From positions 620,001 to 684,000 of the forward strand of contig NZ_BMHT01000001.1 in NCBI RefSeq assembly GCF_014641455.1: DNA of 64,000 nucleotides. The letters are read 5' to 3'. A program made the translations under genes and the position numbers. The DNA comes from Hymenobacter cavernae (lineage in GTDB: Bacteria; Bacteroidota; Bacteroidia; Cytophagales; Hymenobacteraceae). The notes beneath the pieces are model-generated. The model saw nothing but the letters and a program-made list of their open reading frames with translations, was not told where the DNA came from and did not search any database. Below, one piece after another: positions 18,662 through 27,953 of the stretch. The stretch's first letter is position 1. The number at the start of each line of letters is the position of its first letter.

Positions 18662-19135
18662 TTATGCGGTGGCTTCAGCCGTATTTTCAGTGGTAGTTTT
18701 CTTAGAAGAACCGCGACGAGTGCGAGTAACATTAGCTTGAGACGAATTAGTTTCCGTAGCCTGCTGAATAGCAGCTTTGCTACCTAGAGGCTCTACTTTC
18801 GAATCGATTACCAATGTCACATGGTTGCTACGCTTACGGATACGGTGGCCACGACCCTGAGGTGCAGGACGCAAACGCTTTAACTGGCGGCCTTCGTCAA
18901 CAAAGATTTCTTTGATGTAAAGGTTGGCATCTTCAATACGCTCGTTCTCGTTTTTCTGCTGCCAGTTAGCTAGTGCTGACAAGAGCAGCTTTTCGATTTT
19001 CTCAGCACCCGAGTTCGCCTCGAACTTCAGCAAGCCTAAGGCGCGAGTTACTTTCTGACCGCGAACCAGATTGGCTACCAGGCGCATCTTACGAGGCGAG
19101 GTAGGCACGTTACGGAGTTTAGCAGTAGCTTCCAT
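18662..19135 (-). CDS. rplV: 50S ribosomal protein L22 with C-terminal tail
   Basis: The product (157 aa) has its extended loop in the peptide exit tunnel. The family start [20 protein letters not shown] fixes the ATG at 19135; a longer frame to 19216 would overlap rpsS. Core motifs [20 protein letters not shown] and NHVTLVI are canonical. About 40 extra residues follow (Thr/Ser/Ala-rich, with [10 protein letters not shown]). Confidence 0.96.
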   Translation of the reverse strand: MEATAKLRNVPTSPRKMRLVANLVRGQKVTRALGLLKFEANSGAEKIEKLLLSALANWQQKNENERIEDANLYIKEIFVDEGRQLKRLRPAPQGRGHRIRKRSNHVTLVIDSKVEPLGSKAAIQQATETNSSQANVTRTRRGSSKKTTTENTAEATA

Positions 19136-19136
19136 C

Positions 19137-19415
19137 TTAGCGCTTGCCTTTATCTTTCTTGGCAACGTGACCACGGAAGTTGCGTGTAGGTGCAAACTCA
19201 CCGAGTTTATGACCAACCATGTTTTCGGTCACGTATACCGGGATGAACTTATTGCCGTTGTGAACAGCGAAGGTGTGGCCAACGAAATCTGGAGAAATCA
19301 TCGAGCGGCGCGACCAAGTCTTTACCACTGATTTCTTGCCGGACTCATCCATAGCCGAAACTTTCTTCTCGAGCCGGAAGTCAATGTACGGCCCTTTTTT
19401 TAGCGAACGTGCCAT
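19137..19415 (-). CDS. rpsS: 30S ribosomal protein S19
   Basis: The product (92 aa) sits in the 30S head with S13. It starts [19 protein letters not shown] and has [20 protein letters not shown] and [15 protein letters not shown]. Normal length; one nt from rplV. Confidence 0.97.
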   Translation of the reverse strand: MARSLKKGPYIDFRLEKKVSAMDESGKKSVVKTWSRRSMISPDFVGHTFAVHNGNKFIPVYVTENMVGHKLGEFAPTRNFRGHVAKKDKGKR

Positions 19416-19418
19416 TGG

Positions 19419-20246
19419 TTATTTCTTCCCTTTACGGTTAACGATGAGCTGCTCGGAATACTTATTTTTATTACGGGTCTTCTGACCTTTTGCGAAGATG
19501 CCGTTGCGGCTACGTGGGTGACCACCGCTCGACTTGCCTTCACCACCGCCCATTGGGTGATCCACTGGGTTCATTGCGACACCACGTACGCGTGGACGGC
19601 GGCCTAACCAACGGTTACGGCCAGCTTTGCCAAGGCGTACATTCATGTGGTCACCATTTGATACTGTACCAACTGTAGCCATGCAGGTAACGAGTACCAT
19701 GCGCATTTCGCCAGATGGCAGTTTCAAAGTAGCGTATTTGTCTTCACGAGCTACTAGTTGTGCATAAGTACCAGCTGAGCGAGCAATAGAAGCTCCACCA
19801 CCAGGCATCAATTCAATATTGTGAACGATAGTACCTAACGGAATTTCGCGCAGAGTGAGAGCATTGCCTACTTCAGGGGCAACACCGGGACCCGAAACAA
19901 CTGTCGTACCTACCTCCAAACCAGCTGGCGCAATGATGTAGCGCTTTTCCCCATCGACATAGTTGAGCAGTGCGATACGAGCAGTGCGGTTTGGATCATA
20001 TTCGATCGTCTTCACCGTGGCTGGAACACCAGCTTTGTCACGCTTGAAATCGATAATACGATACTTTTGTTTGTGCCCACCGCCAATATAGCGATTAGAC
20101 ATTTTGCCCGAGTTGTTACGGCCACCGGATTTTTCCATGGGTGCCAACAACGATTTCTCCGGCGTCGACGTGGTTATCTCGTCGAAGGCCGGGGCGATAC
20201 GAAATCGTTGACCCGGTGATGTTGGTCTTAATTTTTTGAGTGCCAT
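19419..20246 (-). CDS. rplB: 50S ribosomal protein L2
   Basis: The product (275 aa) is needed for peptidyl transferase activity and subunit joining. It starts [20 protein letters not shown] and shows [40 protein letters not shown] and the conserved [20 protein letters not shown] loop with the functional His. Full length. Confidence 0.98.
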   Translation of the reverse strand: MALKKLRPTSPGQRFRIAPAFDEITTSTPEKSLLAPMEKSGGRNNSGKMSNRYIGGGHKQKYRIIDFKRDKAGVPATVKTIEYDPNRTARIALLNYVDGEKRYIIAPAGLEVGTTVVSGPGVAPEVGNALTLREIPLGTIVHNIELMPGGGASIARSAGTYAQLVAREDKYATLKLPSGEMRMVLVTCMATVGTVSNGDHMNVRLGKAGRNRWLGRRPRVRGVAMNPVDHPMGGGEGKSSGGHPRSRNGIFAKGQKTRNKNKYSEQLIVNRKGKK

Positions 20247-20280
20247 TTTACCTTAAAATGTGCCTTTGCAGACTATCTGC

Positions 20281-20568
20281 TTAGATTCCGTTATAGAAGT
20301 CGATAACATCTCCTTCTTTCACGGTTACAATGGCTTTCTTGATCGAAGCACGGCGGCCTGATACGGCACCACCTTTTGTAAACTTCGACTTGAGCTTGCC
20401 TTGAGTGCGGACCGTGCTGATGCCAGTTACCGTCACGCCATATAACTGCTCAATATCTTTTTTGATCTGAACTTTATTAGCAGTGCGCTCTACTTCGAAA
20501 GCGTACTGGCCTTTTTCATTCAGAGCCGTGGCCTTTTCGGTCACAATGGGTTTCTTCAGCGTGCTCAT
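20281..20568 (-). CDS. rplW: 50S ribosomal protein L23
   Basis: The product (95 aa) lies at the exit of the peptide tunnel and docks trigger factor and SRP. It starts MSTLKKPIVTEKATALNEKG and has VERTANKVQIKKDIEQLYGV. Its ATG shares one base with the rplD stop (TAATG), implying coupled translation. Confidence 0.97.
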   Translation of the reverse strand: MSTLKKPIVTEKATALNEKGQYAFEVERTANKVQIKKDIEQLYGVTVTGISTVRTQGKLKSKFTKGGAVSGRRASIKKAIVTVKEGDVIDFYNGI

Positions 20569-21206
20569 TACTCAGCAGTGGTGTAGAGTTGTTCCAGCGA
20601 CTTCAGACCGTCTTCCGACAACAGTAACGTATCTGTATTAAGCAGATCATGCGTGTTTAAGGCAACTGGGGTAGCAACTTTCACTCGCTGAATGTTGCGG
20701 GCCGACAGCAGAACGTTTTTATTGGCTTCACCAGTCACGAGCAAGGTTTTCTTACCGTTGTTTAGTTTCAGACCAGCTAAAATCGAGGCAAATTCTTTAG
20801 TCTTAGGCGTATCCAGCGTGATAGTTTCTACTAATGCTACTTTGCCTTCGTTTGCCAGCGTGCTCAGAGCAGAGAGACGAGCTAAACGCTTGGTCTTTTT
20901 GTTGAGTTTAAAGCCATAATCACGAGGCTGAGGACCAAATACACGTCCCCCGCCTATGAACACAGGCGACTTCATGCTACCTGCACGAGCTCCACCTGTC
21001 CCTTTTTGCTTCTTGAGCTTCTTCGTAGTGCCATGCACTTCGTTACGCTGCTTCGACTTGTGCGTACCTTGGCGCTGATTAGCCAAGTACTGTTTCACGT
21101 CGAGATACATCACGTGCTCGTTGGGTTCTACACCAAAAATGGCATTTGACAGCGTAACCTTCCGGCCAGTGTCTTCCCCTTTAATGTTATATACTGACAG
21201 TTCCAT
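20568..21206 (-). CDS. rplD: 50S ribosomal protein L4
   Basis: The product (212 aa) forms the tunnel constriction with L22 and in gamma-proteobacteria represses the S10 operon. It starts MELSVYNIKGEDTGRKVTLS; GTTKKLKKQKGTGGARAGS is the tunnel loop. Normal length; 6 nt downstream of rplC. Confidence 0.97.
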   Translation of the reverse strand: MELSVYNIKGEDTGRKVTLSNAIFGVEPNEHVMYLDVKQYLANQRQGTHKSKQRNEVHGTTKKLKKQKGTGGARAGSMKSPVFIGGGRVFGPQPRDYGFKLNKKTKRLARLSALSTLANEGKVALVETITLDTPKTKEFASILAGLKLNNGKKTLLVTGEANKNVLLSARNIQRVKVATPVALNTHDLLNTDTLLLSEDGLKSLEQLYTTAE

Positions 21207-21212
21207 CTCGCG

Positions 21213-21833
21213 TTATTTTTCCAGCACTACGTAAGAGTTCTTAGCGCCAGGAATAGAGCCGCTAACCAGAATCAAGTTCTTATCAGCTACTATACGCATC
21301 ACCTTCAGGTTCTGCACTTTTACCCGATCACCACCCATGCGGCCGCCCATACGCATGCCTTTAAACACGCGAGAAGGCCAGGAGCAAGCTCCAATAGAAC
21401 CAGGGTGACGTAGGCGGTTATGCTGACCGTGTGTTTGGCCACCTACCCCAGCGAAGTTATAGCGTTTAACTACACCTTGGAAGCCTTTACCTTTTGAGGT
21501 ACCTACTACATCTACAAACTCACCTTCTTCGAAAAGGTCTGCTTTAATCTCGCTACCAGCTGTGTAGCTCGCTACTTCATCCGTACGAAACTCTACAAGT
21601 TTCTTTTTGGGAGTAGTACCAGCTTTAGCAAAATGGCCAACTAAGGCGTTGGTCGTGTTTTTGGCTTTTTTTTCGCCGTAACCGAGCTGAACAGCTGTGT
21701 AGCCGTCATTCTCTAGCGTTTTCACCTGCGTCACTACGCACGGACCCGCTTCAATGAGCGTGCAAGGAATATTCTTCCCGTCCGGAGTGAAGAGGCTTGT
21801 CATACCGATTTTCTTACCGATGATGCCAGGCAT
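21213..21833 (-). CDS. rplC: 50S ribosomal protein L3
   Basis: The product (206 aa) starts [20 protein letters not shown] and shows [32 protein letters not shown] and [19 protein letters not shown], the extended loop near the peptidyl transferase centre. Here it is the first gene of its transcript because rpsJ lies beyond a terminator and another gene; a hairpin leader and a -7 box precede it. Confidence 0.98.
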   Translation of the reverse strand: MPGIIGKKIGMTSLFTPDGKNIPCTLIEAGPCVVTQVKTLENDGYTAVQLGYGEKKAKNTTNALVGHFAKAGTTPKKKLVEFRTDEVASYTAGSEIKADLFEEGEFVDVVGTSKGKGFQGVVKRYNFAGVGGQTHGQHNRLRHPGSIGACSWPSRVFKGMRMGGRMGGDRVKVQNLKVMRIVADKNLILVSGSIPGAKNSYVVLEK

Positions 21834-21862
21834 TCGTTTTATATTTAATTGAAAGACACAGT

Positions 21863-21885
21863 GAAAACGCCCAAATAGCGTTTTC
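21863..21885 (-). other. Leader hairpin of the rplC-headed operon
   Basis: A perfect 8-bp stem (21863-21870 with 21878-21885) with a 7-nt loop lies between the -7 box and the rplC ATG. Leader structures of this operon are targets of L4 control in some bacteria; whether that holds here is unknown. Confidence 0.5.
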
Positions 21886-21897
21886 GTAATGGGAGTG

Positions 21898-21905
21898 CAA
21901 AGCTA
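21898..21905 (-). promoter_or_regulatory. -7 box of the rplC operon
   Basis: The minus strand reads TAGCTTTG (TAnnTTTG) 65 nt upstream of the rplC ATG. No TTG is seen at the usual -33 distance, so the match is half a promoter. It fits the need for a new start after the rpsJ terminator. Confidence 0.5.
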
Positions 21906-22146
21906 GGAAACTGTTGGCTATTATCCTAGAGCCGCCTTCAAATATTTTATAGTACTCCGCACAAGCGCTACAATATGTTAATGCCTAAGAATCAATATGT
22001 ATGCAAACTGGGAGGCTCACTAATCACCTTCTTGTTGCAAGTTTAGCAACCCTGTAGGAAGGCAAGGTGTTTTCACATGCCCAAAGCCAGTTAACTGTAT
22101 AGGAAACTGTGATCATCTTATTGCTGAACATATGGGTGTGAACAGA
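21906..22146. other. Gap between the O-antigen-ligase-like gene and the rplC promoter
   Basis: No gene is supported. A small stem (22034-22038 with 22046-22050, GTTGC/GCAAC) is the only structure seen; no terminator with a T-run follows the O-antigen-ligase-like stop at 22147, so its transcript may read into rplC. Confidence 0.4.
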
Positions 22147-23424
22147 CTATCCTGATGTATCTGAACTGGACGATTTTGGGGAAATACTACTAGCTTCAGC
22201 GAGAGACACCAGTATAAATAGCAGGCTGTAAGTAAGCCCCACCTGGTTCTTCTGATCCAGAGTAAATTCAGCTATAAAGGATAAAGTAACTATTGAATAT
22301 TGAACAAGCAACAATGGTGGTACTCGGTTCCAAACTCTATACAACGGGTAATAAAATGAACATAGAAAAGCTAGCAATCCAACACCACCAAACGCTACCC
22401 AATAGTAGAGAAATTGATTATGAGGCATTAGATAGGATGTAGACTCAATCGAAGGAAAGTCTCTCTTGTAAAAGCGTCCTACCTCCTGCTCCATGTCTGC
22501 CTTCCCTACACCAAACCATGGATTTTGGCGTACCAACTGCAATCCTACTTCATAAGAATAGAATCTTCCAACTAAAGATAAGTTGTTGGCCGAGCTTGCA
22601 GTCTGCACTTGACTAACATCATATTGGGTGTTGTAGTATTTATGCCGGAAAGTAGGAAAGCATACAAAGCTTACTACTGGTAATGCTATCAACAGCAATG
22701 TAACTATTATAGCTTGTTTGTAGCTCTTTTGTTTTATGATCAACCATCCGACAACGAGCAAACCTATTGCATTGAAGGAAAGCAGCCCACTACGTACCGC
22801 CAGCAAATAGGTATATAGAACCAGGAAGGCAGTGCCAATCAGTATAGTCCAACGCTTATACCTGCTTACTAACTTGTCTTTAGTAAAAAATATTCCTATC
22901 GATGTAGCAAATACCACCATCAGACTGAACCGTATATAGTCGGGTACCGTGGGCATTATCTTCGATCGAGAATACGATTCATTGATCTCAGCCGCGTGTA
23001 ATAGATAATACCCTGTGCTACTTAGGGCAGATACAAGCACTAAGTTGAAGAACAAAAGATATAAGCGCCGCAGGTAAGTTGCAGGCCATGCCGGCAATAA
23101 TGTGAAGGATAGAGGCAGCAATAAAAACGGCAGCTGCATAACTACATCTTCCAAAAACGCTTCTTGGTGTACCACCTCGGTATTAAGACCAGAAGCTAGG
23201 TGAACGAGAAAAACACCTGTTAATGAAATATAAATTACCCTATAAGGTTTTGCTACTGGGGCTCGTTCTTGTGTAATAAAATAAAATAAGGCTGTCAGAG
23301 CTAGGCCAGCTATGCCTACATTCGAAATATAGGGCAGAAAATCATGTGTAAACAACCCTATTATAGTTAGTCCACAAAATACAGCAGCAGCTCTTTGAAT
23401 ATGGGGTATAGATAGGTTAGGCAT
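22147..23424 (-). CDS. O-antigen ligase/polymerase-like membrane protein
   Basis: The product (425 aa) is a polytopic inner-membrane protein with about ten or more hydrophobic segments. After a large periplasmic loop it shows NPWFGVGKADMEQEV and PHNQFLYYWVAFGGVGLLAF, the conserved block of the Wzy/WaaL (Wzy_C) superfamily that joins or polymerises glycan chains. It resembles the protein at 49017 (NHPWFGVG-type and HNQYLHY blocks). It sits, in the same direction, between rpsJ and rplC, which are adjacent in most bacteria. It has the same general base use as its neighbours with more A+T in the loops. Its promoter is not visible. Confidence 0.8.
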   Translation of the reverse strand: MPNLSIPHIQRAAAVFCGLTIIGLFTHDFLPYISNVGIAGLALTALFYFITQERAPVAKPYRVIYISLTGVFLVHLASGLNTEVVHQEAFLEDVVMQLPFLLLPLSFTLLPAWPATYLRRLYLLFFNLVLVSALSSTGYYLLHAAEINESYSRSKIMPTVPDYIRFSLMVVFATSIGIFFTKDKLVSRYKRWTILIGTAFLVLYTYLLAVRSGLLSFNAIGLLVVGWLIIKQKSYKQAIIVTLLLIALPVVSFVCFPTFRHKYYNTQYDVSQVQTASSANNLSLVGRFYSYEVGLQLVRQNPWFGVGKADMEQEVGRFYKRDFPSIESTSYLMPHNQFLYYWVAFGGVGLLAFLCSFYYPLYRVWNRVPPLLLVQYSIVTLSFIAEFTLDQKNQVGLTYSLLFILVSLAEASSISPKSSSSDTSG

Positions 23425-23501
23425 GCCGAAGAATGATAGGGCGTCAAATATCTTGTGCTTGCAAGTAACCTAAGTTTATCTCTTGTTGATAATGATAAAA
23501 C

Positions 23502-23540
23502 AAAAAAATACCCTCCGATAGTTAAACCGGAGGGTATTCC
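23502..23540 (-). terminator. Terminator of the str operon after rpsJ
   Basis: A perfect 11-bp stem (23507-23517 with 23528-23538) with a 10-nt loop is followed on the minus strand by a run of seven Ts. It lies 20 nt after the rpsJ stop and shows that the rpsL-rpsG-fusA-rpsJ transcript normally ends here. Confidence 0.92.
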
Positions 23541-23560
23541 TAATTAGATAAGCTCTCTTA

Positions 23561-23866
23561 TCAAACCTTAATTTCTACATCAACGCCGCTTGGCAACTCT
23601 AGCTTCATCAATGCATCTACTGTCTTCGATGAAGTCGAATAGATATCTACAAGACGTTTGTAGGTGCAAAGCTGAAACTGCTCACGCGACTTTTTGTTCA
23701 CGTGGGGCGAGCGAAGCACGGTGAACTTCTCTTTATTGGTCGGCAACGGAATAGGACCGCTTACTATGGCGCCCGTAGCCTTAACCGCTTTCACGATCTT
23801 CTCGGACGACTTGTCCACGAGGTTATGATCGTAGGACTTAAGTTTGATACGAATTTTCTGGTTCAT
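23561..23866 (-). CDS. rpsJ: 30S ribosomal protein S10
   Basis: The product (101 aa) is part of the 30S head and the NusB-NusE antitermination complex. It starts [20 protein letters not shown] and has [20 protein letters not shown] and [13 protein letters not shown]. Normal length. It is the last gene of the str transcript, with a terminator directly after it, rather than the first gene of the S10 operon. Confidence 0.98.
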   Translation of the reverse strand: MNQKIRIKLKSYDHNLVDKSSEKIVKAVKATGAIVSGPIPLPTNKEKFTVLRSPHVNKKSREQFQLCTYKRLVDIYSTSSKTVDALMKLELPSGVDVEIKV

Positions 23867-23886
23867 TTTTCTTAGTCTGAAAGCAG

Positions 23887-26028
23887 TTAGCGGACAGCGT
23901 TGCCTTTTGTTTTAGCGATAATGCCTTCTGCTAAGTTCTGGGGAACTTGCTCATAGTGCGAGAACGTAAGCGAAGCAGAAGCACGGCCCGAAGAGATTGT
24001 ACGTAGATCCGTTACGTAACCGAACAACTCAGAGAGAGGCACATCTGCTTTGATAAGCTGAGCACCTGCCTTTGTATCCATACCTTTCATCAAACCACGA
24101 CGACGGTTAAGATCACCAGTTACAGGGCCGGTATACTCATCTGGGCAAACAACCTCTACCGCCATGATAGGCTCAAGAAGTTTAGGACCAGCTTGACGAG
24201 CAGCTTCACGGAAGCCGCCGCGTGCTGCAAGTTCGAAGGACAGAGCGTCGGAGTCAACATCATGGTAGGAACCATGGAACAGACGCACTTTCATACCTTC
24301 CACAGGGAAGCCAGCAAGTGGTCCGTTCTTCATAGCTTCCTCGAATCCTTTCTGGATAGGAGCAATGAATTCACGGGGAATTACACCACCTACAATAGCA
24401 TTCTCAAACTCAAAACCAGGCTTCTCTGGTTCAGTTTCTTTTGGTCCTAGTTCAAAGACAATGTCACCGAACTTACCACGACCACCGGTCTGCTTCTTAT
24501 AAGTTTCGCGGTGCTCTACCTTTTTAGTCAGTACCTCCTTATAAGCAACCTGGGGTGCACCTTGGTTAATCTCCACCTTAAATTCACGACGCATACGGTC
24601 GATGATAATTTCAAGGTGTAGCTCTCCCATACCACGAAGTACCGTCTGCCCAGTTTCAGGATCAGTCTGTACTGTCAAGGTTGGGTCTTCCTCAACCAAT
24701 TTAGCAATTGCCATACCCATTTTGTCTACGTCAGCCTGAGTTTTAGGCTCGATAGCATAGCCGATAACTGGCTCTGGGAAGCTCATCGACTCAAGAACTA
24801 GTTTGTTCTTCTCATCGGTCAACGTGTCACCTGTCTTGATGTCTTTGAAACCAACACCCGCTCCAATATCACCAGCCTCTAGACGGTCGATTGGATTTTG
24901 TTTGTTGGAGTGCATTTGCATCAAGCGCGAAATGCGTTCCTTCTTCTCCGTACGGTTGTTGAACACATACGAACCAGCTTCTAGCACTCCGCTGTAGCAG
25001 CGGAAGAAGCACAAACGTCCTACAAATGGGTCCGTAGCAATTTTAAATGCCAACGCTGAGAAAGGAGCATCGGTAGTAGGCTGACGAACTTCTTCTTCGT
25101 TGGTATCTGGGTTGGTACCAATGATAGGAGGCATGTCCAACGGCGAAGGCAAATAGGCCATTACACCATCCAGCATTGATTGAACACCTTTGTTCTTGAA
25201 TGCCGAACCGCACATTACAGGCGAGAATTTCATGTCGATAACCGCTTTGCGGATTACCACCATCATTTCCTCACGAGTGATGCTATCTGGATCATCAAAG
25301 AACTTCTCGAGCAGCGCATCATCATATTCAGCTACGCTTTCTACTAGTTTTTGACGCCACTCTGCTACGGTTTCTACTAGATCCTCCGGTACTGGAATCT
25401 CGTGGTATGACTTACCTTGCGTAGCATCATCCCACACAATAGCCTTACCTGTAAGCAAATCTACAACACCTTTGAAAGTGTCTTCAGCGCCGATAGGAAT
25501 TTGCAGAGGCACAGGGTTAGCACCTAGTTTATCCTTAATCTCAGTAACAGCTTTGAAGAAGTCAGCACCAGCGCGGTCCATTTTGTTAACAAAACAGATA
25601 CGTGGCACCTTGTACTTATCAGCTTGACGCCACACAGTTTCTGATTGAGGCTCAACTCCAGATACAGCGCAGAACAGAGCAACTGCTCCATCAAGTACTC
25701 GCAATGAGCGCTCTACTTCTACCGTGAAGTCTACGTGACCAGGAGTATCGATCAGATTGATCTTATACTGCTTTGTCTCCGGGGTTGGGTCGCCTTTCTC
25801 GTCAGTAGGATAGTTCCAGAACGTAGTAGTAGCAGCCGAAGTAATCGTGATGCCTCGCTCCTGTTCTTGCTCCATCCAGTCCATCGTAGCTGCACCTTCG
25901 TGCACCTCACCGATTTTATGGGTTTTGCCCGTATAATAAAGAATGCGCTCCGAAGTTGTGGTCTTACCGGCGTCAATGTGCGCCATAATTCCAATGTTGC
26001 GGAGGTATTTAAGGTCTTGCTTAGCCAT
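23887..26028 (-). CDS. fusA: Elongation factor G
   Basis: The product (713 aa) is the translocation GTPase. The G domain has [19 protein letters not shown] (P-loop), [15 protein letters not shown] (switch I), DTPGHVDFT and [10 protein letters not shown]. Domain II-V segments follow, ending in [20 protein letters not shown] near the C-terminus. Full length for EF-G. It follows rpsG after a spacer with a long inverted repeat and precedes rpsJ by 20 nt. Confidence 0.98.
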   Translation of the reverse strand: MAKQDLKYLRNIGIMAHIDAGKTTTSERILYYTGKTHKIGEVHEGAATMDWMEQEQERGITITSAATTTFWNYPTDEKGDPTPETKQYKINLIDTPGHVDFTVEVERSLRVLDGAVALFCAVSGVEPQSETVWRQADKYKVPRICFVNKMDRAGADFFKAVTEIKDKLGANPVPLQIPIGAEDTFKGVVDLLTGKAIVWDDATQGKSYHEIPVPEDLVETVAEWRQKLVESVAEYDDALLEKFFDDPDSITREEMMVVIRKAVIDMKFSPVMCGSAFKNKGVQSMLDGVMAYLPSPLDMPPIIGTNPDTNEEEVRQPTTDAPFSALAFKIATDPFVGRLCFFRCYSGVLEAGSYVFNNRTEKKERISRLMQMHSNKQNPIDRLEAGDIGAGVGFKDIKTGDTLTDEKNKLVLESMSFPEPVIGYAIEPKTQADVDKMGMAIAKLVEEDPTLTVQTDPETGQTVLRGMGELHLEIIIDRMRREFKVEINQGAPQVAYKEVLTKKVEHRETYKKQTGGRGKFGDIVFELGPKETEPEKPGFEFENAIVGGVIPREFIAPIQKGFEEAMKNGPLAGFPVEGMKVRLFHGSYHDVDSDALSFELAARGGFREAARQAGPKLLEPIMAVEVVCPDEYTGPVTGDLNRRRGLMKGMDTKAGAQLIKADVPLSELFGYVTDLRTISSGRASASLTFSHYEQVPQNLAEGIIAKTKGNAVR

Positions 26029-26045
26029 TTTCTTGTTGGATCTTA

Positions 26046-26114
26046 GAAGCTAGGGGACTCAGAGTCCTAATTATTGTATGAACACAGAATTAGAACAGTA
26101 AGTCCCCTAGCTTC
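26046..26114. repeat. Long inverted repeat in the rpsG-fusA spacer
   Basis: Perfect 14-bp arms (26046-26059 with 26101-26114) enclose 41 nt that hold an inner 6-bp stem (26067-26072 with 26088-26093). Each outer arm holds a CTAG. It fills most of the 101-bp spacer and has no terminator T-run in the minus direction. Confidence 0.75.
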
Positions 26115-26129
26115 CAAAAATTGCTAATA

Positions 26130-26597
26130 CTAGAATCGGAAGTGCGAGAAAGCTTTGTTAGCTTCAGCCATCCGGTGGGTATCGTCTTTCTTTTTAACAG
26201 AAGCACCTTCACCTTTAGCGGCGGCGATGATTTCACCAGCTAGCTTATCCTTCATGGTCTTTTCACCACGACGACGAGCATACTGAATCATCCATTTCAT
26301 ACCAACCGAAATCTTACGATCAGCACGTACTTCAATCGGCACTTGGAAGGTAGCACCACCTACACGGCGGCTCTTTACTTCTACGCTAGGCATCACGTTG
26401 TTCAGAGCCTTGCGCCACTGCTCCAAGCCATTTTCCTTCGTACGTTGCTCTACTAGCTCGCAAGCGTCATAGAAAATGGTGTATGCTAGGTTCTTCTTCC
26501 CGTCGTACATCATGTAGTTTACGAAACGGGTAACTAGCGTCTCCTTGTACTTGGGATCAGGCAGGAGAATGCGCTTTTTTGGTTTTGACTTTCTCAT
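26130..26597 (-). CDS. rpsG: 30S ribosomal protein S7
   Basis: The product (155 aa) nucleates the 30S head and contacts E-site tRNA. The start [20 protein letters not shown] fixes the ATG at 26597; 17 in-frame codons upstream come from the hairpin spacer and are not S7-like. [19 protein letters not shown] and [15 protein letters not shown] are canonical. Normal length. Confidence 0.97.
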   Translation of the reverse strand: MRKSKPKKRILLPDPKYKETLVTRFVNYMMYDGKKNLAYTIFYDACELVEQRTKENGLEQWRKALNNVMPSVEVKSRRVGGATFQVPIEVRADRKISVGMKWMIQYARRRGEKTMKDKLAGEIIAAAKGEGASVKKKDDTHRMAEANKAFSHFRF

Positions 26598-26622
26598 GGT
26601 TAGTATTAGGTACTGAGTATTA

Positions 26623-26652
26623 AGTATTGAGAAGAGAACAGGTCTCAATACT
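26623..26652. repeat. Hairpin in the rpsL-rpsG spacer
   Basis: Perfect 10-bp arms (26623-26632 with 26643-26652) close a 10-nt loop; partial copies of the arm motif (GTATT..GAGTATT) lie on both sides. The 79-bp spacer holds nothing else. Confidence 0.65.
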
Positions 26653-26676
26653 CAATACCAATCACTCCCTACTAGC

Positions 26677-27105
26677 TTATTTTTTCTTACCGGGGGCTGG
26701 TTTGCCGCCTTTGCCAGTTGCTACGGGCTGACCTGGCTTCGGACGCTTAGCTCCATACTTAGAGCGGCGCTGCAAACGGCCATTTACACCAGCGGTGTCA
26801 AGAGCACCACGGATGATGTGGTAGCGTACACCTGGCAAATCTTTTACACGGCCACCGCGAATCAGCACGATAGAGTGCTCCTGCAGGTTGTGGCCTTCGC
26901 CTGGAATGTAGGCGTTGACTTCTTTGCCATTGGTGAGGCGCACACGAGCGACTTTACGCATGGCCGAGTTCGGCTTCTTAGGCGTAGTGGTGTATACACG
27001 GGTGCACACGCCACGGCGCTGCGGGCAAGAATCGAGAGCAGGCGACTTCGACTTGGTCGTCAGCTTCTCTCTTCCTTTTCGTACTAATTGATTGATGGTT
27101 GGCAT
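26677..27105 (-). CDS. rpsL: 30S ribosomal protein S12
   Basis: The product (142 aa) is part of the decoding centre. It starts [20 protein letters not shown] and has the streptomycin-site segments [20 protein letters not shown] and [18 protein letters not shown]. The C-terminus is about 15 residues longer than usual ([20 protein letters not shown]), Lys/Gly/Pro-rich. First gene of the str operon, with a good promoter upstream. The residues at the classic streptomycin positions are Lys, so wild type. Confidence 0.98.
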   Translation of the reverse strand: MPTINQLVRKGREKLTTKSKSPALDSCPQRRGVCTRVYTTTPKKPNSAMRKVARVRLTNGKEVNAYIPGEGHNLQEHSIVLIRGGRVKDLPGVRYHIIRGALDTAGVNGRLQRRSKYGAKRPKPGQPVATGKGGKPAPGKKK

Positions 27106-27154
27106 CTATAGAATGGTTTGTCGAGGGGGGTTCTCTCCCAAAAAATTAGGCTTG

Positions 27155-27186
27155 CAAAGGTAGATGTTCTAATCTAGAATAGCAAA
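27155..27186 (-). promoter_or_regulatory. Promoter of the str operon
   Basis: On the minus strand TTTG (27186-27183), a 20-nt spacer and TACCTTTG (27162-27155) match the Bacteroidota consensus TTTG-N19..21-TAnnTTTG. The -7 box lies 50 nt upstream of the rpsL ATG. Confidence 0.8.
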
Positions 27187-27513
27187 CAGGTTGAAATAGA
27201 TTATTTTATAGAAACTCAAAGACGTTCTTCCAGTGCTTTTAAGCGCTAAATGTGACTCACTCAATACCTTCGAGATGCTACGAACAGAGTTCAATAGTAT
27301 GTATCAGTATACTTTTTGTTACCTGACCTTCTTATATCCTGTTCCTACCTAGCTTAGGGTAACTGAGGCGTACAACAATATTTGATCCTAATAAATCCCA
27401 GGAGTAGCTCGTTAGATACTCAACTGTTGCTTCAACGGTAGCAATGAACCTTGCATGTAATGTGTCTGTAGCTGGTATTTCGATCAGTTTAGTCTTTACC
27501 CTCAGTGCTCCTC
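27187..27513. other. Intergenic region between the DUF3467 gene and the str promoter
   Basis: No gene, tRNA or clear terminator is seen here. The region is AT-rich compared with its surroundings and holds one ACCTAGCT octamer near 27350. Confidence 0.5.
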
Positions 27514-27849
27514 TTAAGCTTCACCCATTGTTCCACCGAAGTTCATTGGAAAGCTAGGTACATCCGGATGCTGTTTGATAACTCCAAATGTTTGTTCGAA
27601 GCGAGTGATATTGTCACTTAGGGCACTTAGCAAGCGTCTGGCGTGCTCCGGCGTGAGTACGATACGTGACTTCACTTTCGCTTTTGGCACTCCAGGCATT
27701 AAGCGGATAAAGTCAATGACGAACTCACTACTGCTATGAGCTATCATAGCTAGGTTTACGTACTCGCCTTCTGCAATAGCCTCTGGCAATTCAATATTGA
27801 TGGCGTTAGGATCTTGAGGATTATTCAAGTCAGAAGGCTCTTGTTCCAT
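27514..27849 (-). CDS. DUF3467 domain-containing protein
   Basis: The product (111 aa) is a small acidic cytoplasmic protein of the DUF3467 family, commonly found next to rpoC in Bacteroidota; its function is not known. The body GEYVNLAMIAHSSSEFVIDF, RLMPGVPKAKVKSRIVLTPE and HARRLLSALSDNITRFEQTFG is the conserved core. It lies beyond the rpoC terminator, so it depends on readthrough or its own start. Confidence 0.9.
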   Translation of the reverse strand: MEQEPSDLNNPQDPNAINIELPEAIAEGEYVNLAMIAHSSSEFVIDFIRLMPGVPKAKVKSRIVLTPEHARRLLSALSDNITRFEQTFGVIKQHPDVPSFPMNFGGTMGEA

Positions 27850-27894
27850 GGTGTGTAGTTCTGTTTGGGACTAGATGATCTGCTAAACTACTAA

Positions 27895-27930
27895 AAAGAA
27901 AAAGCCGGCTGGTTATCCCAGTCGGCTTTC
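27895..27930 (-). terminator. Terminator of the rpoB-rpoC transcript
   Basis: A 12-bp stem (27901-27912 with 27918-27929, one G-T pair) with a 5-nt loop lies 24 nt after the rpoC stop and is followed on the minus strand by TTTTTCTTTTT. Confidence 0.9.
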
Positions 27931-27953
27931 CTATTTAAACACGAATCGGAATA

